Shown one piece after another: positions 14,996 to 30,500 of a stretch of DNA of 64,000 nucleotides. The notes beneath the pieces are model-generated. The model had not been told where the DNA came from and searched no databases. It saw only the letters and a program-made list of their open reading frames with translations. This stretch comes from Pogostemon cablin (Eukaryota > Streptophyta > Magnoliopsida > Lamiales > Lamiaceae), in NCBI GenBank assembly GCA_023678885.1, contig JAHCLQ010000878.1, positions 1 through 64,000 on the forward strand, in the 5' to 3' direction. A program made the position numbers and the translations under genes. The stretch's first letter is position 1. Each line of letters begins with the position of its first letter.

Positions 14996-17900
14996 GTATA
15001 TAATTACTTCATTTTGATGCATATTTACTTAATTTCGATGCATATTTCCTTCATTTTGATGCATATTCACTTCATTACGATAAACATTTCCTTCCTTTCG
15101 ATGCATATTTACTTCATTTTGATGCATATTTACCTCATTATGATCAACATTTCCTTTGTTTCGATGCATATTTCTTTCGTTTTGATGCACATTTACTTCA
15201 TTTTCATGCTCATTTTCTCGTTTCGATGCATATTAACTTCATTTTGATTCAAATATTGATGCATATTTACTTCGTTTCGATGCATATTTTATTCATTTTG
15301 ATTGATATTTACTTCATTTTGATGCATGTTTACTAAATTACGATCAATATTTTCTTCGTTTCGATGCATTTTTACTTTATTTGATGGATATTTACTTCAT
15401 TACGATCAACATTTCCATTGTTTCGATGTATATTTACTTCATTATGAAGCATTTACCTCATTATGATCAACATTTCCTTCGTTTCGATGCATATTTCTTT
15501 AATTTTGATTCATATTTTTCTTTGTTTCGATGCATATTTACTTTATTTTGATGGATATTTACTTCATTACGATCAACATTTCCTTCGTTTTGATGCATAT
15601 TTACTTCATTTCGATGCATATTTCCTTAATTTTGATTTATATTTACTTCATAACGACCAATATTTCCTTCGTTTCGATGCATATTTACTTCATTTTGAAG
15701 CATTTATCTCATTATAATCAACATTTCCTTCGTTTCGATGCATATTTCTTTTGTTTTGATTCAAATTTTCTTCTTTTTGATGCTCATTTTCTTGTTTCGA
15801 TGCATATTTACTTCATTTTGATTCAAATTTTGATGCATTTTTCTTTCGTTTCAATTGATATTTACTTCATTTTGATGCATATTTCCTTCATTTTGATGCA
15901 GATTTACTTCATTACGTTCAACATTTCCTTTGTTTTGATGCATATTTTCTTCATTTTGATGCATATTTACTTCATTACGATCAATATTTTCTTCATTTCG
16001 ATGTATATTTACTTCATTTTGATGCATATTTACTTCATTACGATCAACATTTCCTTCGTTTTGATGCTTATTTACATCATTTTGATGCATATTTACCTCA
16101 TTAAGATCTACATTTCCTTCGTTTCGAAGCATATTTCTTTCATTTCGATAAATATTTACTTCATTTAGATGCAAATTTACTTCATTGCGATCAACATTTC
16201 CTTCGTTTCGATGCATATTTACTTCATTTTGTTGCATAATTACTTCATTCAGATCAACATTTTCATCGTTTCGATACGTATTTACTTTATTTTGATGCAT
16301 ATTTACTTCACTATGATCAATATTTCCTTTGTTTCGTTGTATGTTTCCTTCATTCTGATGCATATTTACTTCATTGCGATCCATATTTCCTTCGATTCGA
16401 TGCATATATCCATCATTTCGATGCATATTTCCTTCGTTTCGATGTATATAATTACTTCATTTTTATGGATATTTACTTAATTTCGATGCATATTTCCTAC
16501 ATTTTGATGCATATTTACTTCATTACGATAAACATTTCCTTCGTTTCGATGCATATTTACTTCATTTTGATGCATATATACCTTATTATGATCAACATTT
16601 CCTTCATTTCGATACATATTTCTTTTTTTTTATGCACATTTACTTCATTTCATGCTCATTTCTCGTTTCGATGGATATTTACTTCATTTTGAATCAAATT
16701 TTGATGCATATTTACTTCTTTTCGATGCATATTTACTTCATTTCGATTGATATTTACTTCATTTTGATGCATATTTACTAAATTACTATCAATATTTTCT
16801 TCGTTTCGATGCATTTTTACTTTATTTTGATGGATATTTATTTCATTACGATCAAAATTTCCTTTGTTTAGATTTATATTTACTTCATTATGATGCATTT
16901 ACATCATTATGATCAATATTTCCTTCGTTTCGATGCATATTTCTTTTGTTTTGATTCATATTTTTCTTCGTTTTAATGCATATTTACTTTATTTTGATGG
17001 ATATTTACTTCATTACGATCAACATTTCCTTCGTTTTGATGCATATTTACTTCATTTTGATGCATATTTCCTTAATTTTGATGTATATTTACTTCATAAC
17101 GACCAATATTTCCTTCGTTTCGATGCATATTTACTTCATTTTGATGCATTTACCTCATTATAATAAACATTTCCTTCGTTTCGATGCATATTTCTTTTGT
17201 TTTGATGCACATTTACTTCTTTCTGATGCACATTTTCTTGTTTCGATGTATATTTACTTCATTTTGATTCAAATTTGATGCATTTTTCTTTCGTTTCAAT
17301 TGATATTTACTTAATTTTGATGCATATTTCCTTCATTTTGATGCAGATTTACTTCATTACGTTCAACATTTCCTTAGTTTTGATGCATATTTTCTTCATT
17401 TTGATGCATATTTACTTCATTACGATCAATATTTTCTTCATTTCGATGTATATTTACTTCATTTTGATGCATATTTACTTCATTACGATCAACATTTCCT
17501 CGTTTTGATGCTTATTTACATCATTTTGATGCATATTTACCTCATTAAGATCTACATTTCCTTCGTTTTGAAGCATGTTTCTTTCATTTCGATAAATATT
17601 CACTTCATTTAGATGCATATTTACTTCATTGCGATCAACATTTCATTCGTTTCGATGCATATTTATTTCATTTTGTTGCATAATTACTTCATTCAGATCA
17701 ACATTTTCATCGTTTCGATACGTATTTACTTTATTTTGATGCATATTTACTTCACTATGATCAACATTCCTTTGTTTCGTTGTATGTTTTCTTCATTCTG
17801 ATGCATATTTACTTCATTACAATCAACATTTCCTTCGATTCGATGCATATATCCATCATTTCGATGCATATTTCTTTCATTTCGATGTATATAATTACTT

Positions 17901-19919
17901 CATTTTGATGCATATTTACTTAATTTCGATGCATATTTCCTTCATTTTGATGCATATTTACTTCATTACGATAAACATTTTCTTCGTTTCGATGCATATT
18001 TACTTCATTTTGATGCATATTTACCTCATTATAATCAACATTTCCTTCGTTTTGATGCATATTTCTTTCGTTTTGATGCACATTTACTTCATTTTCATGC
18101 TCATTTTCTCGTTTCGATGCATATTTACTTCATTTTGATTCAAATATTGATGCATATTTACTTCGTTTCGATGCATATTTTATACATTTTGATTGATATT
18201 TACTTTATTTTGTTGCATGTGTACTAAATTACGATCAATATTTTCTTCGTTTCGATGCATTTTTACTTTATTTGATGGATATTTACTTCATTACGATCAA
18301 CATTTCCATTGTTTCGATGTATATTTACTTCATTATGATGAATTTACCTCATTATGATCAACATTTCCTTCGTTTCGATGCATATTTCTTTAATTTTGAT
18401 TCATATTTTTCTTTGTTTCGATGCATATTTACTTTATTTTGATGGATATTTACTTCATTACGATCAACATTTCCTTGGTTTTGATGCATATTTACTTCAT
18501 TTCGATGCATATTTCCTTAATTTTGATGCATATTTACTTCATAACGACCAATATTTCCTTCGTTTCGATGCATATTTACTTCATTTTGATGCATTTACCT
18601 TATTATAATCAACATTTCCTTCGTTTCGATGCATATTTCTTTTGTTTTGAATCAAATTTTCTTCTTTTTGATGCTCATTTTCTTGTTTCGATGCATATTT
18701 ACTTCATTTTGATTCAAATTTTGATGCATTTTTCTTTCGTTTCAATTGATATTTACTTCATGTTGATGCATATTTCCTTCATTTTGATGCAGATTTACTT
18801 CATTACGTTCAATATTTCCTTTGTTTTGATGCATATTTTCTTCATTTTGATGCATATTTACTTCATTACGATCAATATTTTCTTCATTTCGATGTATATT
18901 TACTTCATTTTGATGCATATTTACTTCATTACGATCAACATTTCCTCGTTTTGATGCTTATTTACATCATTTTGATGCATATTTACCTCATTAAGATCTA
19001 CATTTCCTTCGTTTCGAAGCATGTTTCTTTCATTTTGATAAATATTCACTTCATTTAGATGCATATTTACTTCATTGCGATCAACATTTCCTTCGTTTCG
19101 CTGCATATTTATTTCATTTTGTTGCATAATTACTTCATTCAGATCAACATTTTCATCATTTCGATACGTATTTACTTTATTTTGATGCATATTTACTTCG
19201 CTATGATCAACATTCCTTTGTTTCGTTGTATGTTTTCTTCATTCTGATGCATATTTACTTCATTACGATCAACATTTCCTTCGATTCGATGCATATATCC
19301 ATCATTTCGATGCATATTTCTTTCGTTTCGATGTATATAATTACTTCATTTTGATGCATATTTACTTAATTTCGATGCATATTTCCTTCATTTTGATGCA
19401 TATTTACTTCATTACTAATAAACATTTTCTTCGTTTCGATGCATATTTACTTCATTTTGATGCATATTTACCTCATTATAATCAACATTTCCTTCGTTTC
19501 GATGCATATTTCTTTCGTTTTGATGCACATTTACTTCATTTTCATGCTCATTTTCTCGTTTCGATGCATATTTACTTCATTTTGATTCAAATATTGATGC
19601 ATATTTACTTCGTTTCGATGCATATTTTATTCATTTTGATTGATATTTACTTCATTTTGATGCATGTGTACTAAATTACGATCAATATTTTCTTCGTTTC
19701 GATGCATTTTTACTTTATTTGATGGATATTTACTTCATTACGATCAACATTTCCATTGTTTCGATGTATATTTACTTCATTATGATGCATTTACCTCATT
19801 ATGATCAACATTTCCTTCGTTTCGATGCATATTTCTTTAATTTTGATTCATATTTTTCTTTTTTTCGATGTATATTTACTTTATTTTGATGGATATTTAC
19901 TTCATTACGATCAACATTT

Positions 19920-22628
19920 CCTTCGTTTTGATGCATATTTACTTCATTTCGATGCATATTTCCTTAATTTTGATGCATATTTACTTCATAACGACCAATA
20001 TTTCCCTCGTTTCGATGCATATTTACTTCATTTTGATGCATTTACCTCATTATAATCAACATTTCCTTCGTTTCGATGCATATTTCTTTTGTTTTGAATC
20101 AAATTTTCTTCTTTTTGATGCTCATTTTCTTGTTTCGATGCATATTTACTTCATTTTGATTCAAATTTTGATGCATTTTTCTTTCGTTTCAATTGATATT
20201 TACTTCATTTTGATGCAGATTTACTTCATTATGTTCAATATTTCCTTTTTTTGATGCATATTTTCTTCATTTTGATGCATATTTACTTCATTACGATCAA
20301 TATTTTCTTCATTTCGATGCATATTTACTTCATTTTGATGCATATTTACTTCATTACGATCAACATTTCCTTCATTTTAATGCTTATTTACATCATTTTG
20401 ATGCATATTTACCTCATTAAGATCTACATTTCCTTCGTTTCGAAGCATATTTTTTCATTTCGATTAATATTTACTTCATTTAGATGCATATTTACTTCAT
20501 TGCGATCAACATTTCATTCGTTTCGATGCATATTTACTTCATTTTGTTGCATAATTACTTCATTCAGATCAACATTTTCATCGTTTCGATACATATTTAC
20601 TTTATTTTGATGCATATTTACTTCACTATGATCAACATTTCCTTTGTTTCGTTGTATGTTTCCTTCATTCTGATGCATATTTACTTCATTACGATCAACA
20701 TTTCCTTCGATTCGATGCATATATCCATCATTTCGATGCTTATTTCCTTCGATTCGATGTATATAATTACTTCATTTTGATGCATATTTACTTAATTTCG
20801 ATGCATATTTCCTTCATTTTGATGCATATTTATTTCATTACGATAAACATTTCCTTCGTTTCGATGCATATTTCTTTCTTTTTGATGCACATTTACTTCA
20901 TTTCATGCTCATTTTCTCGTTTCGATGGATATTTACTTCATTTTGAATCAAATTTTGATGCATATTTACTTCGTTTCGATGAATATTTACTTCATTTCGA
21001 TTGATATTTACTTCATTTTGATGCATATTTACTAAATTACGATCAATATTTTCTTCGTTTTGATGCTTTTTTACTTTATTTTGATGGATATTTACTTCAT
21101 AACGATCAACAATTCCTTTGTTTCAATGTATATTTACTTCATTATGATGCATTTACCTCATTATGATCAACATTTCTTTCGTTTCGATGCATATTTCTTT
21201 TGTTTTGATTCATATTTTTCTTCGTTTCAATGCATATTTACTTTATTTTGATGGATATTTACTTCATTACGATCACCATTTCCTTCGTTTTGATGTATAT
21301 TTCATTCATTTCGATGCATATTTCCTTAATTTTGATGTATATTTACTTCATAACGACCAATATTTTCTTCGTTTCGATGCATATTTACTTCATTTTGATG
21401 CATTTACCTCATTATAATCAACATTTCCTTCGTTTTGATACACATATTTCTTTTGTTTTGATGCACATTTACTTTTTTTTATGTTATTTTCTTGTTTCGA
21501 TGCATATTTACTTCATTTTGATTCAAATTTTGATGCATTTTTATTTCATTTCAATTGATATTTACTTCATTTTGATGCATATTTCCTTCATTTTGATGCA
21601 GATTTACTTCATTACGTTCAATATTTCCTTTGTTTTGATGCATATTTTCTTCATTTTGATGCATATTTACTTCATTACGATCAATATTTTATTCATTTCG
21701 ATGTATATTTACTTCATTTTGATGCATATTTACTTCATTACGATTAACATTTCCTTCGTTTCGAAGCATATTTTTTCATTTCGATTAATATTTACTTCAT
21801 TTAGATGCATATTTACTTCATTGCGATCAACATTTCATTCGTTTCGATGCATATTTACTTCATTTTGTTGCATAATTACTTCATTCAGATCAACATTTTC
21901 ATCGTTTCGATACATATTTACTTTATTTTGATGCATATTTACTTCATTATGATCAACATTTCCTTTGTTTCGTTGTATGTTTCCTTCATTCTGATGCATA
22001 TTTACTTCATTACGATAAATATTTCCTTCGATTCGATGCATATATCCATCATTTCGATGCTTATTTCCTTCGTTTCGATGTATATAATTACTTCATTTTG
22101 ATGCATATTTACTTAATTTCAATGCATATTTCCTTCATTTTGATGCATATTTACTTCATTACGATAAACATTTCATTCGTTTCGATGCATATTTACTTCA
22201 TTTTGATGCATATTTACCTCATTATGATCAATATTTCCTTCGTTTAAATGCATATTTCTTTCGTTTTGATGCACATTTACTTCATTTCATGCTCATTTTC
22301 TCGTTTCGATGGATATTTACTACATTTTGATTCAAATTTTGATGCATATTTACTTCGTTTCGATGCATATTTACTTCGTTTCGATTGATATTTACTTCAT
22401 TTTGAAGCATATTTACTAAATTACGATCAATATTTTATTCGTTTAGATGCATTTTTACTTTATTTTGATGGATATTTACTTCATTACGATCAACATTTCC
22501 TTTGTTTCGATGTATATTTACTTCATTATGATGCATTTACCTCATTATGATCAACATTTCCTTCGTTTCGCGTTTCGATACATATTTACTTTATTTTGAT
22601 GAATATTCACTCATTACGTTCAACATTT
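19920..22628 (+). repeat. 2,709-bp tandem duplication, copy 1
   Basis: Nearly identical to the following block at an offset of 2,709 bp. For instance, the rare variant TATTTCCCTCG occurs near 20,003 and again near 22,712, and the anchors at 20759 and 22080 recur at 23468 and 24789. Few differences are visible: GATTAACATT near 21,744 against GATCAACATT near 24,453, GTTTAGATG against GTTTCGATG near 22,443 and 25,152, and an extra CGTTTCG at 22,571-22,577. Edges are approximate. Confidence 0.85.
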
Positions 22629-25330
22629 CCTTCGTTTTGATGCATATTTACTTCATTTCGATGCATATTTCCTTAATTTTGATGCATATTTACTTCATAA
22701 CGACCAATATTTCCCTCGTTTCGATGCATATTTACTTCATTTTGATGCATTTACCTCATTATAATCAACATTTCCTTCGTTTCGATGCATATTTCTTTTG
22801 TTTTGAATCAAATTTTCTTCTTTTTGATGCTCATTTTCTTGTTTCGATGCATATTTACTTCATTTTGATTCAAATTTTGATGCATTTTTCTTTCGTTTCA
22901 ATTGATATTTACTTCATTTTGATGCAGATTTACTTCATTATGTTCAATATTTCCTTTTTTTGATGCATATTTTCTTCATTTTGATGCATATTTACTTCAT
23001 TACGATCAATATTTTCTTCATTTCGATGTATATTTACTTCATTTTGATGCATATTTACTTCATTACGATCAACATTTCCTTCATTTTAATGCTTATTTAC
23101 ATCATTTTGATGCATATTTACCTCATTAAGATCTACATTTCCTTCGTTTCGAAGCATATTTTTTCATTTCGATTAATATTTACTTCATTTAGATGCATAT
23201 TTACTTCATTGCGATCAACATTTCATTCGTTTCGATGCATATTTACTTCATTTTGTTGCATAATTACTTCATTCAGATCAACATTTTCATCGTTTCGATA
23301 CATATTTACTTTATTTTGATGCATATTTACTTCACTATGATCAACATTTCCTTTGTTTCGTTGTATGTTTCCTTCATTCTGATGCATATTTACTTCATTA
23401 CGATCAACATTTCCTTCGATTCGATGCATATATCCATCATTTCGATGCTTATTTCCTTCGATTCGATGTATATAATTACTTCATTTTGATGCATATTTAC
23501 TTAATTTCGATGCATATTTCCTTCATTTTGATGCATATTTATTTCATTACGATAAACATTTCCTTCGTTTCGATGCATATTTCTTTCTTTTTGATGCACA
23601 TTTACTTCATTTCATGCTCATTTTCTCGTTTCGATGGATATTTACTTCATTTTGAATCAAATTTTGATGCATATTTACTTCGTTTCGATGAATATTTACT
23701 TCATTTCGATTGATATTTACTTCATTTTGATGCATATTTACTAAATTACGATCAATATTTTCTTCGTTTTGATGCTTTTTTACTTTATTTTGATGGATAT
23801 TTACTTCATAACGATCAACAATTCCTTTGTTTCAATGTATATTTACTTCATTATGATGCATTTACCTCATTATGATCAACATTTCTTTCGTTTCGATGCA
23901 TATTTCTTTTGTTTTGATTCATATTTTTCTTCGTTTCAATGCATATTTACTTTATTTTGATGGATATTTACTTCATTACGATCACCATTTCCTTCGTTTT
24001 GATGTATATTTCATTCATTTCGATGCATATTTCCTTAATTTTGATGTATATTTACTTCATAACGACCAATATTTTCTTCGTTTCGATGCATATTTACTTC
24101 ATTTTGATGCATTTACCTCATTATAATCAACATTTCCTTCGTTTTGATACACATATTTCTTTTGTTTTGATGCACATTTACTTTTTTTTATGTTATTTTC
24201 TTGTTTCGATGCATATTTACTTCATTTTGATTCAAATTTTGATGCATTTTTATTTCATTTCAATTGATATTTACTTCATTTTGATGCATATTTCCTTCAT
24301 TTTGATGCAGATTTACTTCATTACGTTCAATATTTCCTTTGTTTTGATGCATATTTTCTTCATTTTGATGCATATTTACTTCATTACGATCAATATTTTA
24401 TTCATTTCGATGTATATTTACTTCATTTTGATGCATATTTACTTCATTACGATCAACATTTCCTTCGTTTCGAAGCATATTTTTTCATTTCGATTAATAT
24501 TTACTTCATTTAGATGCATATTTACTTCATTGCGATCAACATTTCATTCGTTTCGATGCATATTTACTTCATTTTGTTGCATAATTACTTCATTCAGATC
24601 AACATTTTCATCGTTTCGATACATATTTACTTTATTTTGATGCATATTTACTTCATTATGATCAACATTTCCTTTGTTTCGTTGTATGTTTCCTTCATTC
24701 TGATGCATATTTACTTCATTACGATAAATATTTCCTTCGATTCGATGCATATATCCATCATTTCGATGCTTATTTCCTTCGTTTCGATGTATATAATTAC
24801 TTCATTTTGATGCATATTTACTTAATTTCAATGCATATTTCCTTCATTTTGATGCATATTTACTTCATTACGATAAACATTTCATTCGTTTCGATGCATA
24901 TTTACTTCATTTTGATGCATATTTACCTCATTATGATCAATATTTCCTTCGTTTAAATGCATATTTCTTTCGTTTTGATGCACATTTACTTCATTTCATG
25001 CTCATTTTCTCGTTTCGATGGATATTTACTACATTTTGATTCAAATTTTGATGCATATTTACTTCGTTTCGATGCATATTTACTTCGTTTCGATTGATAT
25101 TTACTTCATTTTGAAGCATATTTACTAAATTACGATCAATATTTTATTCGTTTCGATGCATTTTTACTTTATTTTGATGGATATTTACTTCATTACGATC
25201 AACATTTCCTTTGTTTCGATGTATATTTACTTCATTATGATGCATTTACCTCATTATGATCAACATTTCCTTCGTTTCGATACATATTTACTTTATTTTG
25301 ATGAATATTCACTCATTACGTTCAACATTT
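22629..25330 (+). repeat. 2,709-bp tandem duplication, copy 2
   Basis: Second copy of the block that starts near 19,920. It holds the same two truncated HOR units, with anchor spacings of 1,388 and 1,321 bp, and the same unusual junction GATGAATATTCACTCATTACG at its right end (near 25,300; near 22,600 in copy 1). Beyond this point the two copies return to ordinary HOR-level similarity. Confidence 0.85.
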
Positions 25331-27576
25331 CCTTCGTTTTGATGCATATTTACTTCATTTCGATGCATATTTCCTTAATTTTGATGCATATTTACTTCAT
25401 AACGACCAATATTTCCTTCGTTTCGATGCATATTTACTTCATTTTGTTACATTTACCTCATTATAATCATTATTTCCTTCGTTTCTATGCATATTTCTTT
25501 TGTTTCGATGCATATTTACTTCATTTTGATTCAAATTTTGATGCATTTTTCTTTCGTTTCAATTGACATTTACTTCATTTTGATGCATATTTCCTTCATT
25601 TTGATGCAGATTTACTTCATTACGTTCAACATTTCCTTTGTTTTGATGCATATTTTCTTCATTTTGATGCATATTTACTTCATTACGATCAATATTTTCT
25701 TCATTTCTATGTATATTTACTTCATTTTGATGCATATTTACTTCATTACGATCAACATTTCCTTCGTTTTGATGCTTATTTACATCATTTTGATGCATAT
25801 TTACCTCATTAAGATCTACATTTCCTTCGTTTCGAAGCATATTTCTTTCATTTCGATAAATATTTACTTCATTTAGATGCAAATTTACTTCATTGCGATC
25901 AACATTTCCTTCGTTTCGATGCATATTTACTTCATTTTGTTGCATAATTACTTCATTCAGATCAACATTTTCATCGTTTCGATACGTATTTAGTTTATTT
26001 TGATGCATATTTACTTCACTATGATCAACATTCCTTTGTTTCGTTGTATATTTTCTTCATTCTGATGCATATTTACTTCATTACGATCAACATTTCCTTC
26101 GATTCAATGCATATATCCATCACTTCGATGCATATTTCCTTCGTTTCGATGTATATAATTACTTCATTTTGATGCATATTTACTTAATTTCGATGCATAT
26201 TTCCTTCATTTTGATGCATATTTACTTCATTACGATAAACATTTCCTTTGTTTCGATGCATATTTACTTAATTTTGATGCATATTTACCTCATTATGATC
26301 AACATTTCCTTCGTTTCGATGCATATCCTTTCGTTTTGATGCACATTTACTTCATTTTCATGCTCATTTTCTCGTTTCGATGCATATTTACTTCATTTTG
26401 ATTCAAATTTTGATGCATATTTACTTCGTTTCGATGCATATTTTATTCATTTTGATTGATATTTACTTCATTTTGATGCATGTTTACTAAATTACGATCA
26501 ATATTTTTTTCGTTTCGATGCATTTTTACTTTATTTGATGGATATTTACTTCATTACGATCAACATTTCCATTGTTTCGATGTATATTTACTTCATTATG
26601 ATGCATTTACCTCATTATGATCAACATTTCCTTCGTTTCGATGCATATTTCTTTAATTTTGATTCATATTTTACTTTGTTTCAATGCATATTTACTTTAT
26701 TTTGATGGATATTTACTTCATTACGATCAACATTTCCTTCGTTTTGATGCATATTTACTTCATTTCGATGCATATTTCCTTAATTTTGATGCATATTTAC
26801 TTCATAACGACCAATATTTCCTTTGTTTCGATGCATATTTACTTCATTTTGATGCATTTACCTCATTATAATCAACATTTCCTTCGTTTCGATGCATATT
26901 TCTTTTGTTTTGATGCAAATTTTCTTGTTTCGATGAATATTTACTTCATTTTGATTCAAATTTTGATGCATTTTTCTTTCGTTTCAATTGACATTTACTT
27001 CATTTTGATGCATATTTCCTTCATTTTGATGCAGATTTACTTCATTACGTTCAATATTTCCTTTGTTTTGATGCATATTTTCTTCATTTTGATGCATATT
27101 TACTTCATTACGATCAATATTTTCTTCATTTCGATGTATATTTACTTCATTTTGATGCATATTTACTTCATTACGATCAACATTTCCTTCATTTTGATGC
27201 TTATTTACATCATTTTGATGCATATTTACCTCATTAAGATCTACATTTCCTTCGTTTCGAAGCATATTTCTTTCATTTCGATAAATATTTACTTCATTTA
27301 GATGCATATTTACTTCATTGCGATCAACATTTCCCTTGTTTCGTTGCATATATACTTCATTTTGTTGCATAATTACTTCATTCAGATCAACATTTTCATC
27401 GTTTCGATACATATTTACTTTATTTTGATGCATATTTACTTCACTATGATCAACATTTCCTTTGTATCGTTGTATGTTTCCTTCATTCTGATGCATATTT
27501 ACTTCATTACGATCAATATTTCCTTCGATTCGATGCATATATCCATCATTTCGATGCATATTTCCTTTGTTTCGAT

Positions 27577-30500
27577 GTATATAATTACTTCATTTTGATG
27601 CATATTTACTTAATTTCGATGCATATTTTCTACATTTTGATGCATATTTACTTCATTAAGATAAACATTTCCATCGTTTCGATGCATATTTACTTCATTT
27701 TGATTCATATTTTCCTCATTATGATCAACATTTCCTTCGTTCCGATGCATATTTCTTTCTTTTTGATGCACATTTACTTCATTTCATGCTCATTTTCTCG
27801 TTTCGATGGATATTTACTTCATTTTGAATCAAATTTTGATGCATATTTACTTCGTTTCGATGCATATTTACTTCATTTCGATTGATATTTACTTCATTTT
27901 GATGGATATTTACTAAATTACGATCAATATTTTCTTCGCTTCGATGCATTTTTACTTTATTTGATGGATATTTACTTCATTACGATCAACATTTCCTTTG
28001 TTTCGATGTATATTTACTTCATTATGATGCATTTACCTCATTATGATCAACATTTCCTTCGTTTCGATGCATATTTCTTATGTTAAGATTCATATTTTTA
28101 TTCGTTTCGATGCATATTTACTTTATTTTGATGGATATTTACTTCATTACGATCAACATTTCCTTCGTTTTGATGCATATTTACTTCATTTCGAAGCATA
28201 TTTCCTTAATTTTGATGCATATTTACTTCATAACGACCAATATTTCCTTCATTTCGATGCATATTTACTTCATTATGATGCATTTACCTCATTATAATCA
28301 ACATTTCCTTTGCTTCGATGCATATTTCTTTTGTTTTGATGCACATTTACTTCATTTTGATGCTCATTTTCTTCTTTCGATGCATATTTACTTCATTTCG
28401 ATTCAAATTTTGATGCATTTTTCTTTCGTTTCAATTGATATTTACTTCATTTTGATGCATATTTTGCGATCAACATTTCCTTCGTTTCAATGCATATTTA
28501 ATTCATTTTGTTGCAGAATTATTTCATTCAGATCAACATTTTCATCGTTTCGATACATATTTACTTTATTTTGATGCATATTTACTTCACTATAATCAAC
28601 ATTTCCTTTGTTTCGTTGTATGTTTCCTTCATTCTGATGCATATTTACATCATTACAATCAACATTTCCTTCGATTCGATGCATATATTCATCATTTCGA
28701 TGTATATTTCCTTCGTTTCGATGTATATAATTACTTCATTTTGATGCATATTTACTTAATTTCGATGCATATTTCCTTCATTTTGATGCATATTTATTTC
28801 ACTACGATAAACATTTACTTCGTTTCGATGCATATTTACTTCATTTTGATGCATATTTACCTCATTATGATCAATATTTCCTTCGTTTCGATGCATATTT
28901 CTTTCGTTTTGATGCACATTTACTTCATTTTCATGCTCATTTTCTCGTTTCGATGCATATTTTCTTCATTTTGATTCAATTTTGATGCATATTTACTCCG
29001 TTTCGATGCATATTTTCTTCGTTTTGATTGATATTTACTTCATTTTGATGCATGTTTACTAAATTACGATCAATATTTTCTTCGCTTCGATGCATATTTA
29101 CTTTATTTGAAGGATATTTACTTCATTACGATCAACATTTCCTTTGTTTCGATGTATATTTACTTCATTATGATGCATTTACCTCATTATAATCAACATT
29201 TCCTTCGTTTCGATGCATATTTCTTTTATTTTGTTTCATATTTTTATTCATTTCGATGCATATTTACTTTATTTTGATGGATATTTACTTCATTACGATC
29301 AACATTTCCTTCGTTTTGATGCATATTTACTTCATTTCGAAGCATATTTCCTTAATTTTGATGCATATTTACTTCATAACGACCAATATTTCCTTCGTTT
29401 CGATGCATATTTACTTCATTTTGATTCATTTACCTCATTATAATCATCATTTCCTTTGTTTCGATGCATATTTCTTTTGTTTTGATGCACATTTACTTCA
29501 TTTTGATGCTCATTTTCTTGTTTCGATGCATATTTACTTCATTTTGATTCAAATTTTGATGCATTTTTCTTTCGTTTCAATTGATATTTACTTCATTTTG
29601 ATGTATATTTCCTTTATTTTGATGCAGATTTACTTCATTACGTTCAACATTTCCTTTGTTTTGATGCATATTTTCTTCATTTTGATGTATATTTTCTTCA
29701 TTTTGATACATATTTACTTCATTACGATCAATATTTTCTTCATTTCGATATATATTTACTTCATTTTGATGCATATTTACTTCATTACGATCAATATTTC
29801 CTTCATTTTGATGCTTATTTATATCATTTTGATGCATATTTACCTTATTAAGATCTACATTTCCTTCATTTCGAAACATATTTCTTTCATTTCGATAAAT
29901 ATTTACTTCATTTAGATGCATATTTACTTCGTTTCGATGCATATTTTTTTCATTTTGATTGATATTTACTTCATTTTGATGCATGTTTACTAAATTACGA
30001 TCAATATTTTCTTCGTTTCGATACATTTTTACTTTATTTGATGGATATTTACTTCATTACGATCAACAATTCCATTGTTTCGATGTATATTTACTTCATT
30101 ATGATGCATTTACCTCATTATGATCAACATTTCCTTCGTTTCGATGCATATTTCTTTTGTTTTGATTCATATTTTTCTTTATTTCGATGCATAATTACTT
30201 TATTTTGATGGATATTTACTTCATTACGATCAACATTTCCTTCGTTTTGATGCATATTTACTTCATTTTGATGCATATTTCCTTAATTTTGATGCATATT
30301 ACTTCATAACGACCAATATTTCCTTCGTTTCGATGCATATTTACTTCATTTTGATGCATTTACCTCATTATAATCAACATTTCCTTCGTTTCGATGCATA
30401 TTTCTTTTGTTTTGATGCACATTTACTTCATTTTGATGCTCATTTTCTTGTTTCGATGCATTTTTACTTCATTTTGATTCAAATTTTGATGCATTTTTCT

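Larger units (their letters stand above)
808..18300 (+). repeat. Dimeric super-repeat zone (two HOR types alternating, about 2.89 kb)
   Basis: Two versions of the 1,447-bp HOR alternate. Type 1 carries CCTTTGTTTAGATG just before its GTATATTTAC monomer, at about 1.22, 4.12, 7.01, 11.21, 14.10 and 16.86 kb (the last as TTTAGATT). Type 2 carries CCATTGTTTCGATG at the same place, at about 5.57, 8.46, 9.76, 12.65, 15.41, 18.30 and 19.75 kb; the copy at 2.67 kb reads CCTTTGTTTCGATG. The order is 1-2 repeating. It is broken at 8.46/9.76 kb, where two type 2 units meet across a shortened unit, and ends at 18.30/19.75 kb. Confidence 0.85.

Noticed and set aside
15851..16426. Minus-strand frames with NEVNMHQ/NEGNVDR heptads that resemble a hydrophilic repeat or coiled-coil protein
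   Set aside because: Same explanation: the reverse complement of the monomer has no stop in this frame. Heptad spacing follows from 21 bp per monomer, and the pattern lacks the hydrophobic a/d positions of a coiled coil.
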